Assembly (NCBI GenBank): GCA_947476485.1
Contig: CANJQU010000042.1
Coordinates: forward strand, 1 to 33,322
Reading direction: 5' to 3'
DNA: 33,322 bases
DNA from: Chitinophagaceae bacterium
Lineage (GTDB): Bacteria > Bacteroidota > Bacteroidia > Chitinophagales > Chitinophagaceae
The notes beneath the pieces are model-generated. The model had not been told where the DNA came from. It worked only from the letters and a program-made list of their open reading frames with translations, and did no database searches. The number at the start of each line of letters is the position of its first letter. The stretch's first letter is position 1. The position numbers and the translations under genes are program-made. Positions 1 through 6,275 of the stretch are shown here, in pieces.

Positions 1-6
1 CAGGTC

Positions 7-309
7 ATGATCATATACAATGTTACAATTAAAGTGAACAATGATGTCGCCGATGCGTGGCTGACATGGATGAAAACCGAGCATATGGCTGATGTGATGA
101 GCACTGGCTTGTTTGTTGACTGTCGCCTGTGCCGCCTGTTGGAGCAGGACGAGCTGGAAGGATTAACTTATACTGCACAATACTCGTTAGAGAGCATCGA
201 TCAGTATAACACCTATATAGACCAGCATGCTGAAAAGATGCGCGAGAAAGGGTTTAAGCTATTTGGCGGAAAGTTTGCCGCCTTTCGCACGGTGATGGAA
301 ATTGTGTGA
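7..309 (+). CDS. DUF4286 family protein
   Basis: A 100-residue protein that resembles the DUF4286 family, small cytosolic proteins common in Bacteroidota with no assigned reaction. It opens with a beta strand (MIIYNVTIKV), followed by an alternating helix/strand pattern that suggests a small ferredoxin-like alpha+beta fold. The motif WLTWMKTEHM near residues 18-27 and the paired cysteines C39 and C42 are visible. There is no signal peptide or membrane segment. The ATG at position 7 is the first start in the window and the protein looks full length for its family. The next gene, HU, has its own promoter 190 bases downstream, so the two are probably not one operon. The family call is from memory of its look; function is unknown. 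Confidence 0.8.
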   Translation: MIIYNVTIKVNNDVADAWLTWMKTEHMADVMSTGLFVDCRLCRLLEQDELEGLTYTAQYSLESIDQYNTYIDQHAEKMREKGFKLFGGKFAAFRTVMEIV

Positions 310-495
310 CGGCAGGGTAGGATGGGCTTTCAGCCGATTGTTAACCAAGCAAATTTCTTGCCAAACTGCTGAAAGTGGCTATTGCAGGACGTTTTAGCCG
401 ATCTTCTTTTAATGCCGTCAATGTCAGAATGTTAATAACTTGTGGAAACCTGCTTCAGGCAAGGGTTTGAAACGTCAAAAAATTTATTCGGGCTA
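310..495. other. Intergenic region with DnaA-box-like motif
   Basis: Non-coding stretch between the DUF4286 gene and the HU promoter. Positions 430-450 read TGTTAATAACT followed by TGTGGAAACC. The second half resembles a DnaA box (TGTGGATAA) with two mismatches. Nearly the same sequence lies in the opposite orientation upstream of gyrA at 16848-16869. Nothing else recognisable was seen here. Confidence 0.45.
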
Positions 496-526
496 TTTGG
501 AAGTGTTATAAAGGTGAGTATATTTG
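496..526 (+). promoter_or_regulatory. Bacteroidota-type promoter of the HU gene
   Basis: TTTG at 496-499, a 19-base spacer, then TATATTTG at 519-526. This matches the Bacteroidota primary sigma consensus TTTG/TAnnTTTG with ideal spacing. Transcription would start near 533, giving a leader of about 38 bases before the HU start codon. Confidence 0.75.
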
Positions 527-570
527 TCTCATTCACAAAAATATTATTTCACATCTAAAAACTAAAAAGC

Positions 571-855
571 ATGAACAAGGCTGAATTAATTGACAAAATT
601 GCAAAAGACGCTGGCATCACTAAAGTGCAGGCAAACGATGCATTGGATGCATTTACAGGCGCGGTAGTATCTACACTTAAAAAAGGAGATCGTGTTACAT
701 TAGTTGGCTTTGGTACTTTCTCAGTATCTGAGCGTGCAGCGCGTAATGGCCGCAACCCACAGACAGGCGCGGTTATCAAGATCAAAGCTCGCAAAGTTCC
801 TAAGTTTAAAGCAGGTAAAGAATTTTCTACTAAGATCAGCAGCGGTAAGAAATAA
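571..855 (+). CDS. hup: HU family DNA-binding protein
   Basis: A 94-residue histone-like protein of the HU/IHF family, which binds and bends DNA as a dimer in the nucleoid. The whole family pattern is visible: an N-terminal helical part ([18 protein letters not shown]), the GFGTF turn near residues 47-51, and the DNA-contacting arm with RNPQTG near residues 61-66, followed by the C-terminal basic helix. Length is normal for HU (about 90). The arm sequence is closer to HU than to IHF. The ATG at 571 starts at the usual position, and a strong TTTG-N19-TATATTTG promoter lies 45 bases upstream. A terminator follows directly and the bTHX ribosomal protein gene comes next. The upstream motif at 430-450 is shared with gyrA, which suggests possible coordinated control. 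Confidence 0.96.
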   Translation: MNKAELIDKIAKDAGITKVQANDALDAFTGAVVSTLKKGDRVTLVGFGTFSVSERAARNGRNPQTGAVIKIKARKVPKFKAGKEFSTKISSGKK

Positions 856-875
856 TCGCTCTTTCAAAGAAAGAA

Positions 876-910
876 AAGGCAAGGTGCTGAAAAGTCCTTG
901 CTTTTTTTTA
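876..910 (+). terminator. Rho-independent terminator of HU
   Basis: GCAAGG at 879-884 pairs with CCTTGC at 896-901 and is followed by a run of eight T residues. The end of the T-run merges with a -7-like box for the next gene. Confidence 0.8.
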
Positions 911-916
911 TTTTTG
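909..916 (+). promoter_or_regulatory. Possible -7 box for bTHX
   Basis: TATTTTTG fits TAnnTTTG and lies 21 bases before the bTHX start codon. It overlaps the T-run of the HU terminator. No convincing -33 TTTG is seen at the right distance, so this is a weak call. Confidence 0.35.
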
Positions 917-937
917 CAGCCTAAACAAACAATAATC

Positions 938-1057
938 ATGGGAAGAGGTGATAAACGTACCAAGCGCGGAAAGATAAGTTCAGGAACTTTTGGTAAATCG
1001 CGCCCCGCACGCGTAGTAGCAAAGAAGGTTGTAGCAGCTACTGAAAAGAAAGCTTAA
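938..1057 (+). CDS. 30S ribosomal protein THX (bTHX)
   Basis: A 39-residue, very basic protein that begins MGRGDKRTKRGKI and continues GTFGKSRP. This is the hallmark of the small 30S subunit protein THX, which sits at the head of the 30S subunit in Thermus and is present in many Bacteroidota. The family motif GKGD/GRGDKRTKRGKI is intact. The ATG at 938 is chosen over upstream in-frame starts because the family always begins at this motif and those upstream starts lie inside the HU gene. The Ala/Lys-rich tail VVAATEKKA is typical of extended Bacteroidota versions. A clear terminator follows at 1077-1108. It is co-oriented with HU and probably has its own weak promoter at 909-916. Confidence 0.92.
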   Translation: MGRGDKRTKRGKISSGTFGKSRPARVVAKKVVAATEKKA

Positions 1058-1076
1058 TTACGACTAAACGAATTAT

Positions 1077-1108
1077 AGACCGTCTATTTTAAATGGACGG
1101 TCTTTTTC
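1077..1108 (+). terminator. Rho-independent terminator of bTHX
   Basis: AGACCGTCTA at 1077-1086 pairs with TGGACGGTCT at 1094-1103 (one G-U pair), and T residues follow. The hairpin lies 20 bases after the bTHX stop. Confidence 0.85.
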
Positions 1109-1137
1109 TATAATGGTATTTACTTAAACCAGCACCC

Positions 1138-2115
1138 ATGGCGGTTTTTCATTCACAGGACATTTCAGGTAAGTCGTTCCTTGTAACGGGTGGCGCGGGC
1201 TTTATCGGCTCGCACATAGTAGAATACCTGCTTGCCAATGGCGCAGGTAAGGTGCGTGTACTTGACAACCTGGCCACAGGTTCCATAAGGAACGTAGACC
1301 TGTTTAACAGCGATTCGCGGTACGAGTTCATGGAAGGTGATATCCGGGATACTGCAGTTTGCAGAGCGGCATGCGAGGGTATTGATCATGTTTCGCACCA
1401 GGCTGCGCTGGGCTCAGTGCCGCGATCGGTCAAAGATCCTGTTACCAGCAATGAAGTAAATGTGAGTGGTTTTGTGAACATGATCACGGCGGCCAAGGAT
1501 GCACAGGTGAAGACATTTGTGTATGCGTCCTCTTCATCTGTATACGGCGACGAGCCTAATTTGCCGAAGAAGGAAGATCGTACCGGTAACTTACTTTCTC
1601 CATATGCGGTCACTAAAATGACCAATGAGCTATATGCATCCGTATTCGGCAGGCTATATGGCATGAAGGTGGTGGGGCTGAGATACTTTAATGTCTTCGG
1701 GCCGCGGCAGGACCCGGAAGGGCCTTATGCGGCAGTGATACCATTGTTTGTAAGTGGAATACTGAACGAAACGCCTGTGTACATAAACGGCGACGGTGAG
1801 CAGACGCGGGATTTTACATTTGTAGAAAATGCTGTCCAGGCAAATATACGGGGTATGCTCTGCGAGAATGAAGCTGCATATGGCCAGGTATACAACGTAG
1901 CGGTAGGTGCGAATTTCTCAGTGAATTTCCTATACAATGCTATCCGCGATCTACTGTCAAAAAGACATGAAGCTACCTATCGTGAGGCGCGCTCCGGCGA
2001 CATCAGGGATTCCCTTGCCGATATATCAAAGGCTAAGGAATTGCTGGGCTACGCTCCGACACGCCAGTTTCTTGACGGGTTGAAGCTTACCGTGGAGTAT
2101 TTTACGGGAAAATAA
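1138..2115 (+). CDS. UDP-sugar 4-epimerase-like SDR protein
   Basis: A 325-residue extended short-chain dehydrogenase/reductase. The NAD-binding loop GGAGFIGS is at residues 18-25. The catalytic pair is Y156 and K160 in SPYAVTK, with the serine cluster SSSSVYG at 131-137. The segments YFNVFGPRQDP (183-193) and GDGEQTRDF (218-226) are typical of UDP-N-acetylglucosamine/UDP-glucose 4-epimerases of the WbpP/TviC type and related UDP-sugar enzymes for surface polysaccharide synthesis. The exact substrate cannot be told from the sequence. Length is slightly short of WbpP (about 340). The ATG at 1138 places the nucleotide-binding loop at the expected distance. No other polysaccharide gene is adjacent. 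It converges on the RRM gene with only 10 bases between the stops. Confidence 0.88.
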   Translation: MAVFHSQDISGKSFLVTGGAGFIGSHIVEYLLANGAGKVRVLDNLATGSIRNVDLFNSDSRYEFMEGDIRDTAVCRAACEGIDHVSHQAALGSVPRSVKDPVTSNEVNVSGFVNMITAAKDAQVKTFVYASSSSVYGDEPNLPKKEDRTGNLLSPYAVTKMTNELYASVFGRLYGMKVVGLRYFNVFGPRQDPEGPYAAVIPLFVSGILNETPVYINGDGEQTRDFTFVENAVQANIRGMLCENEAAYGQVYNVAVGANFSVNFLYNAIRDLLSKRHEATYREARSGDIRDSLADISKAKELLGYAPTRQFLDGLKLTVEYFTGK

Positions 2116-2125
2116 ACCGACGACT

Positions 2126-2518
2126 TTATAGCTTGTTGAAATCGTCTTCGCGGCGTGGGCGAGGTGTATAGTTTTCCCGGGGTGGGCGTGGACTGAAATT
2201 GCCGTCGCCTGAAGTTCTTGGCTTGAATGGCCGTTTAAACCCGCTTCCGCCGCCTTTGTTGGCACCGCCACCCTTAGTGTTTCCTTTTGCTTCTTTTACA
2301 GAGATAACGTTACCTTCAAAAAAAGTGGCGTCGAGGTTGTCAATAGCATCGTAAGAATGGAATTTGTCAGCCATTTCCACAAACCCAAAACCACGTGACA
2401 TGCCAGTGGCATTGTCTATTATTACTTTCGAGGAAACGATCTCCCCAAATTCTGAAAACAACTTACGTAAACCAGCAGCGGTTGTTTCCGGATTAAGATT
2501 ACCAACAAAAAGATTCAT
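2126..2518 (-). CDS. RNA-binding protein with one RRM domain
   Basis: A 130-residue protein with a complete RNA recognition motif at residues 1-80. RNP2 is LFVGNL (3-8) and RNP1 is RGFGFVEM (42-49), both with the aromatic residues that stack on RNA bases. The last 45 residues are a disordered tail rich in Gly, Pro, Arg and Asn (several PRPPRE/PRPRRE-like pieces), like the tails of cold-inducible RRM proteins of cyanobacteria and Bacteroidota. The role is probably RNA chaperone or post-transcriptional regulator; this is inferred from the family. The ATG at 2518 places RNP2 at the very start, as usual for the family. Its long upstream region contains a perfect hairpin at 2580-2601 that could act in the leader. 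Confidence 0.93.
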   Translation of the reverse strand: MNLFVGNLNPETTAAGLRKLFSEFGEIVSSKVIIDNATGMSRGFGFVEMADKFHSYDAIDNLDATFFEGNVISVKEAKGNTKGGGANKGGGSGFKRPFKPRTSGDGNFSPRPPRENYTPRPRREDDFNKL

Positions 2519-2579
2519 AACAATTCCAATAAAAGTTAATAATAGCGCGAGCGATAGAGCAGAAACAAGCGCGATACAA

Positions 2580-2601
2580 GATAATCATTTCCGTGATTAT
2601 C
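2580..2601 (-). promoter_or_regulatory. Hairpin upstream of the RRM gene
   Basis: GATAATCA and TGATTATC form a perfect 8-bp inverted repeat around a 6-base loop. It lies 62-83 bases before the RRM start codon. There is no T-run on the minus strand, so it is not an obvious terminator. It may be a leader structure or an operator. Confidence 0.4.
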
Positions 2602-2700
2602 GTGTATCTGCGGCGGCTATTTCAGAAAAAATAAAATCAGGCTAAATAATACGCTAATGGTCATTTATTGCGGTTCGCCGGTTTGAAGTATAGATTTCAT

Positions 2701-2708
2701 TAATTTTG
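2701..2708 (+). promoter_or_regulatory. Candidate -7 box for the 2737 gene
   Basis: TAATTTTG fits TAnnTTTG. A TTTG at 2682-2685 is only 15 bases upstream, shorter than usual. The expected start of transcription near 2715 agrees with a GTG start at 2737 or 2743. Confidence 0.4.
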
Positions 2709-2736
2709 CAATGCGGTATATGCGGGTACAAAACAG

Positions 2737-3237
2737 GTGATCGTGTCTTTTCAGTTGCAACGATATATTGAGGCTTTGGAGCCGGGTGAAGTCGACTTTC
2801 TTCTCAGAAAGGAGGAGCAGGAACGCAAGACGTACTACAGGATATTCAGTATCCTGATGTTCATGAGTTTCATCCTTCCATTTGCCGGGGCATGGGTGCA
2901 GGCATTTGAAGGTGCGCCGCATGCATTCTCGCCACTCAGGTATTTTAGCGCGGTATTCGTTTTGCTGTTTATCTCCGGTGTTTCTACTTCTTACAGCTAC
3001 AAGGTCAATCATCGAAAGCTGCAACTCGATATCCGTGATAGAACGAAAACTGTAGATACGATACGTATAACCCGAAAAACGTATGTAGGTCTAAAGAAAA
3101 CATACCACTTTTATGTTGACTCAAGGATAAAGCTAAGTATAGAGGTGTCTGCAAATGACTTTGAACGGCTGAATGCGGGTGATGAAGTGAGCATAGAATA
3201 TACCACTCATTCGCAGCAGTATTTAGGCTATTTTTGA
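2737..3237 (+). CDS. Hypothetical membrane protein, two TM segments
   Basis: A 166-residue protein that I do not recognise. It has a soluble N-terminal helix of about 35 residues rich in Glu and Arg, two hydrophobic segments (roughly 39-56 and 69-88), and a C-terminal half with alternating strands ending in DEVSIEYTTHSQQYLGYF. The tail resembles small beta-barrel domains found after TM hairpins in some membrane proteins, but the match is too weak to name. It starts with GTG at 2737 (a second GTG lies at 2743); the only nearby ATG codons are in another frame and run into a stop. A -7-like box lies at 2701-2708. It ends 23 bases before the HAD phosphatase gene, so the two may be co-transcribed. 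Confidence 0.65.
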   Translation: MIVSFQLQRYIEALEPGEVDFLLRKEEQERKTYYRIFSILMFMSFILPFAGAWVQAFEGAPHAFSPLRYFSAVFVLLFISGVSTSYSYKVNHRKLQLDIRDRTKTVDTIRITRKTYVGLKKTYHFYVDSRIKLSIEVSANDFERLNAGDEVSIEYTTHSQQYLGYF

Positions 3238-3260
3238 GTCCAATTAGAACTTTCAGATAG

Positions 3261-3908
3261 ATGATAAACACAGTTTTGTATGATATGGATGGCCTGTTGC
3301 TGGATACGGAGCCGCTATGGGGCGTAAGTATGCTGCGGGTAGCCGAGAAACATAAAATACCAATAACCCGCGAGCGATTTAAAGAAACGACGGGGTTACG
3401 CATATATGAGGTTACGGACCACTGGGCAATTCACTATCCGTGGGAGGGTAAAAATGCCCGGGAAGTAGCTGATGAAATACTGGATGATATTATCGCTTCG
3501 TCAAAAGCGAATGCGGGCGTGCTAAAAGGTGTAGTGAAGTCGCTGAAGCTGTTGAAAAAGCACAATTACAAGGTAGGCCTTGCTTCATCGTCTCCCAAGC
3601 ATATGATAGACGCATTGGTAGACCATTTTGACCTGACGAAATATTTTGACGTTATCACTTCGGCTGATGCAGTGGAACTTGGAAAGCCGCACCCCGCAGT
3701 GTTCCTGCATTGCGCTGAAAGCCTGGGCTCGAAGCCAAACGAATGCCTGGTGCTGGAAGATTCCGTAAATGGCATGATAGCGGGTAAGGCGGCACGCATG
3801 AAGGTGATCGTAGTGCCGGATGAATTACACTTTGACGATCCGCGCTTTTCTATTGCAGATGGAAAACTGAAGAGTTTGGAGGACTTTGATCTGGGTTGTA
3901 TGAATTAG
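3261..3908 (+). CDS. hxpB: HAD phosphatase, HxpB (YniC)-like
   Basis: A 215-residue HAD-superfamily hydrolase of the beta-phosphoglucomutase-like group. Motif I is DMDGLLLD with the nucleophile D8 and acid D10. Motif II is the serine run in GLASSSP, motif III the lysine in GKPHP, and motif IV the acidic LEDSVNGM. The cap-domain segment TTGLRI and the tail VVPDELHFDDPRF follow the E. coli hexitol phosphatase HxpB (YniC) closely, and length is the same. E. coli HxpB dephosphorylates 2-deoxyglucose-6-phosphate and hexitol phosphates; the same substrate range here is inferred. The ATG at 3261 directly precedes motif I. Its stop overlaps the stop of the convergent anti-sigma gene by four bases. 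Confidence 0.85.
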   Translation: MINTVLYDMDGLLLDTEPLWGVSMLRVAEKHKIPITRERFKETTGLRIYEVTDHWAIHYPWEGKNAREVADEILDDIIASSKANAGVLKGVVKSLKLLKKHNYKVGLASSSPKHMIDALVDHFDLTKYFDVITSADAVELGKPHPAVFLHCAESLGSKPNECLVLEDSVNGMIAGKAARMKVIVVPDELHFDDPRFSIADGKLKSLEDFDLGCMN

Positions 3909-4432
3909 GGCTTTACGGCCTGCTGTTCTTTCTTTCTTCTTAATATACTGTCCAGGAAGACAAGACCGATAACTATGTTTATCGCCACTATTATCATTAT
4001 TGTTTCGCTGTTGATGACATGGCTCAGGTTAAATTTGCTTGTATCCAGTTTAGGTAACATGCTTGTGGTGCCTGTTGTAGGGTGAACTGAAAATAGTGCA
4101 TATCCGAAAATAGCGGTGAGCATAACAAAAAATACAGCAGCTATACCCCTGATGATACTCTTGTTGATGTATTTTTTGGTGGCAGGGGCAACGTGAGTGG
4201 CTGCGACTGCGTCCATTACATTTGCGGTGAAGCGCATGGAAGGCTGCTCTAGTTCCACGTTGGTAGAAAAGCTGGTGTGCAATGCGGAAAGCTCGTCATA
4301 TTTTTGCTTCCACAGAGTGTTGCGCTCTATGAGTATGGAGATGCGCTGCATATCATTGATCGGGCAACTGCCGTCGATGTATTCCCAAAGCTGCATTTCT
4401 ATTTCTTCGTTCGTTTGCAAGTTCTGTTCCAT
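3905..4432 (-). CDS. Anti-sigma-factor-like membrane protein
   Basis: A 175-residue protein read from the ATG at 4432; an in-frame TTG at 4456 would add eight residues. The N-terminal cytosolic part (about 1-90) has the pattern LWEYIDGSCP...ISILIERN..WKQKYDEL, which is common in Bacteroidota anti-sigma proteins that lack the zinc-binding HxxxCxxC motif. TM segments lie at about 94-115 and 144-163, with a short loop between them. It follows the ECF sigma gene in the same direction after a 185-base gap filled by a palindromic repeat, and most likely holds that sigma factor inactive at the membrane. Partnership is inferred from position and topology. Its stop overlaps that of the convergent phosphatase gene. 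Confidence 0.7.
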   Translation of the reverse strand: MEQNLQTNEEIEMQLWEYIDGSCPINDMQRISILIERNTLWKQKYDELSALHTSFSTNVELEQPSMRFTANVMDAVAATHVAPATKKYINKSIIRGIAAVFFVMLTAIFGYALFSVHPTTGTTSMLPKLDTSKFNLSHVINSETIMIIVAINIVIGLVFLDSILRRKKEQQAVKP

Positions 4433-4470
4433 TTCAACCACATTAAAATTAATCAATAATATCCGAAAAA

Positions 4471-4560
4471 TTTATTGCGCCCTTCAGTGCTTCGTTTTGT
4501 GTGTATTCTATGTCCGGGGGCTTCACCCCCGGCTAATATATTTCACCCTTTCAGGGCTGT
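4471..4560 (-). repeat. Palindromic intergenic repeat (REP-like)
   Basis: On the plus strand, CCGGGGG at 4514-4520 and CCCCCGG at 4526-4532 form a perfect 7-bp hairpin with loop CTTCA. The flanks carry two related units, read on the minus strand as CCCTGAAAGGGTGAAATA and CACTGAAGGGCGCAATA, one on each side. This layout resembles short interspersed palindromic repeats seen many times in some Bacteroidota genomes. It lies inside the sigma/anti-sigma operon and may affect transcript stability or read-through. Confidence 0.7.
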
Positions 4561-4617
4561 TTTTATTTTCAATATTTCTTATATTGACTGCCTGTTACGC
4601 GCTGCCTATAAGTACTG

Positions 4618-5199
4618 TCAAAGGTTTAGTTCCCGGCTGAACCTACTCTGCAGTATGTCTTTCATTTTTTGTCTTGCCCGGAATAACTTCACTTTTACGT
4701 TGCTTGTCGTCATTCCCATGATCACACCAATTTCTTCTACCGATTGTTCGCCCTGGTAAAACAGGGTTAATGCCTGTGCTTCCGATTCCGGCAGGTGTTT
4801 CAATGCGTTCTCCAGCATTTGTTTTTGTGTTCTCTGCTCCATTTTGTCCGATGGCCGCTCTGCCTGGTTGCTGTCGGATATGGAGACCATCTTTTCTTCT
4901 TCGAGTAATATTGTCTCATCTTTCCTTTTTCGCAGGTGAGAGAGGCAGGTCGAGTTCACGATGGTATACAGCCAAGTGCTGAACTTGCTATTACCTTTAA
5001 AATCCGCAAGATATCGGTAAGCCTTAACAAATACGTCCTGCGCCAGTTCCTCCGCCTGCTCGCGGTTGTTTACATAGCGCATAACAAGCGTGAAGACATA
5101 TTGCTGGTAGCGCGTAACAAGGGTGGCATAAGCGGCCTGCTGCCCCTGCAGCACCATTTGTATAACAGCAGTATCATCTAACTCCATCTGCATTTGCAT
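4618..5199 (-). CDS. ECF-type RNA polymerase sigma factor
   Basis: A 193-residue sigma-70 family protein of the extracytoplasmic-function type. Region 2 covers about residues 22-92, including REQAEELAQDVFVKAYRYL and the -10-reading segment FSTWLYTIVNS. Region 4 covers about 127-181 with the helix-turn-helix SVEEIGVIMGMTTSNVKVKL. There is no region 1 or 3 and no C-terminal extension, so it is a minimal ECF factor. The anti-sigma-like gene lies downstream. ATG codons occur at residues 1, 3 and 5 (5199, 5193, 5187). The ECF-like promoter found upstream would start transcription near 5197, so the message may be leaderless or begin at the third ATG. The same promoter pattern faces the divergent DUF6249-like gene, which implies autoregulation and one shared target. 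Confidence 0.92.
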   Translation of the reverse strand: MQMQMELDDTAVIQMVLQGQQAAYATLVTRYQQYVFTLVMRYVNNREQAEELAQDVFVKAYRYLADFKGNSKFSTWLYTIVNSTCLSHLRKRKDETILLEEEKMVSISDSNQAERPSDKMEQRTQKQMLENALKHLPESEAQALTLFYQGEQSVEEIGVIMGMTTSNVKVKLFRARQKMKDILQSRFSRELNL

Positions 5200-5202
5200 G
5201 TA

Positions 5203-5233
5203 TAAGACGCCGGAATGTGTAACCGGGTTACAG
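5203..5233 (-). promoter_or_regulatory. ECF-type promoter of the sigma operon
   Basis: Read on the minus strand: CTGTAACC (5233-5226), 17 bases, GTCTTA (5208-5203). The layout fits ECF promoters, which often have an AAC-containing -35 element and a GTC-containing -10 element. The identical motif pair with identical spacing occurs on the other strand at 5275-5305. Confidence 0.65.
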
Positions 5234-5274
5234 GGATAATCAATTTTATTTTTCAGAAAAATACTTCAAAATAT

Positions 5275-5305
5275 CTGTAACCTGTTTTGAAAAGGTGTAG
5301 TCTTA
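5275..5305 (+). promoter_or_regulatory. ECF-type promoter of the DUF6249-like gene
   Basis: CTGTAACC (5275-5282), 17 bases, GTCTTA (5300-5305). It mirrors the minus-strand promoter of the sigma gene exactly. Transcription would begin near 5312, about 46 bases before the start codon. Confidence 0.65.
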
Positions 5306-5357
5306 GTTGTATCGGTTTTAATAAACGCCGCATTTATAACTTTCAAAATTTGCAATT

Positions 5358-5903
5358 ATGTTAGAGAATCTCATTCCAATGGTAGTAATGACGGGTATGT
5401 TTGCTATGATATTTGGTATCGTATATATCCGCAGCAGGGAGAATATGGCCCTGATAGAAAAAGGACTTAACCCAAGAACCAGAGACGTGAGGCCGAGACC
5501 ATTCGTTAACCTGAAATGGGGGCTGTTATTGATCGGTTCTGGCCTTGGGCTCTTGTTTGCCTATATTATAGATAGTACGATCATTAAGCATGACAAGAGG
5601 GCGACAGCTAATACGAGCATAACGATCGGTGGTCATCACTCACCCCGGAGGAGCAGGGTAGTAACTGTAACTGATACCAGCCACAAAGTAAACGACACTG
5701 CGATTGCGGCACAGCATGCTCTGGCGATCAATGGCACTGATGAAGATGACGATTGTGATGACCATAGCATCACTGAGATACATGGAAGTGATGAAAATCC
5801 AGCTATCTACTTTGCGCTGATAGCGATAGGCGGCGGGCTTGGGTTATTCTTCTCTTACCGGATTGAAAAGAAAGAGTGGCTGGATAAGAAGATGGTGGGT
5901 TAA
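5358..5903 (+). CDS. DUF6249-like membrane protein
   Basis: A 181-residue protein with a first TM segment at about 4-24, a short basic linker containing ENMALIEKGLNPR, a second TM segment at 54-72, a hydrophilic middle (about 73-147) rich in Thr, His and Asp, and a third TM segment at 148-166 with the motif GGGLGLFFSY. The TM2 and TM3 motifs (GSGLGLLFAY and GGGLGLFFSY) look like copies of each other. This arrangement fits DUF6249 proteins, which in Bacteroidota often sit beside an ECF sigma and anti-sigma pair; the biochemical role is unknown. The shared divergent promoter pattern suggests the neighbouring sigma factor controls it. The His/Asp-rich middle could bind metal, which is speculation. 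A cUUCGg-capped terminator follows. Confidence 0.75.
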   Translation: MLENLIPMVVMTGMFAMIFGIVYIRSRENMALIEKGLNPRTRDVRPRPFVNLKWGLLLIGSGLGLLFAYIIDSTIIKHDKRATANTSITIGGHHSPRRSRVVTVTDTSHKVNDTAIAAQHALAINGTDEDDDCDDHSITEIHGSDENPAIYFALIAIGGGLGLFFSYRIEKKEWLDKKMVG

Positions 5904-5930
5904 AAAAAAGGTTTTTGTTTTTGTGCAACT

Positions 5931-5960
5931 TAGCCACTCTTCGGGGTGGCTATTTTATTT
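5931..5960. terminator. Terminator with UUCG tetraloop
   Basis: TAGCCACTC (5931-5939), loop TTCG, GGGTGGCTA (5944-5952), then TTTTATTT. The 9-bp stem with one T-G pair is closed by the very stable C(UUCG)G loop. It lies between convergent genes and may serve both; an A-run at 5902-5909 offers a partial U-run for the minus strand. Confidence 0.85.
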
Positions 5961-5972
5961 GTAAAAAACACA

Positions 5973-6275
5973 CTAAAATTTGTATTTCTTTGTATTTTGA
6001 GCATTACCCCAAAAGGTGATAAGTTCTAACTCCCGTTTAAGAGGCTTGTAGTAATATACCAAAGTAGTATGCTTGTCAATTAAAGTGCGATAGGTTTTCT
6101 TTCTTTTATTGGAAATTCTCCCTATTAGTGGTTGTTGTTTTAGGATGTTCAATTTCTCCTCTACTCGGGAAATGAAATTATTTATTTCTCTTTCTGTCCA
6201 TTTTTCCTCCAGGTACTCCAATATTGAAATATAGGTATCTATTGATTCCGGTGACCAAATTATTTTTTGAACCAT
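5973..6275 (-). CDS. RelE/ParE family toxin
   Basis: A 100-residue protein of the RelE/ParE toxin superfamily. The family order is visible: an N-terminal strand (KIIWSPESIDTYISILEYLEEKW), two long helices, then the strand segment PLIGRISNKRKKTYRTLIDKH and the C-terminal pair TTLVYYYKP and ELELITFWGNAQNTKKYKF. Such toxins are either ribosome-dependent mRNA nucleases or gyrase poisons; the mode cannot be assigned here. Its start overlaps the end of the antitoxin gene by 16 bases, the usual translational coupling. The gene is clearly more AT-rich than its neighbours, consistent with horizontal gain. Length matches the family. Confidence 0.85.
   Translation of the reverse strand: MVQKIIWSPESIDTYISILEYLEEKWTEREINNFISRVEEKLNILKQQPLIGRISNKRKKTYRTLIDKHTTLVYYYKPLKRELELITFWGNAQNTKKYKF

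Noticed and set aside
704-937. Upstream extension of the bTHX open frame
   Set aside because: It runs through the HU gene and its terminator; the family begins at the ATG at 938.
4197-4640. Plus-strand open frame of 147 codons across the anti-sigma start
   Set aside because: It is a shadow of the anti-sigma gene and the palindromic repeat, with no family features.
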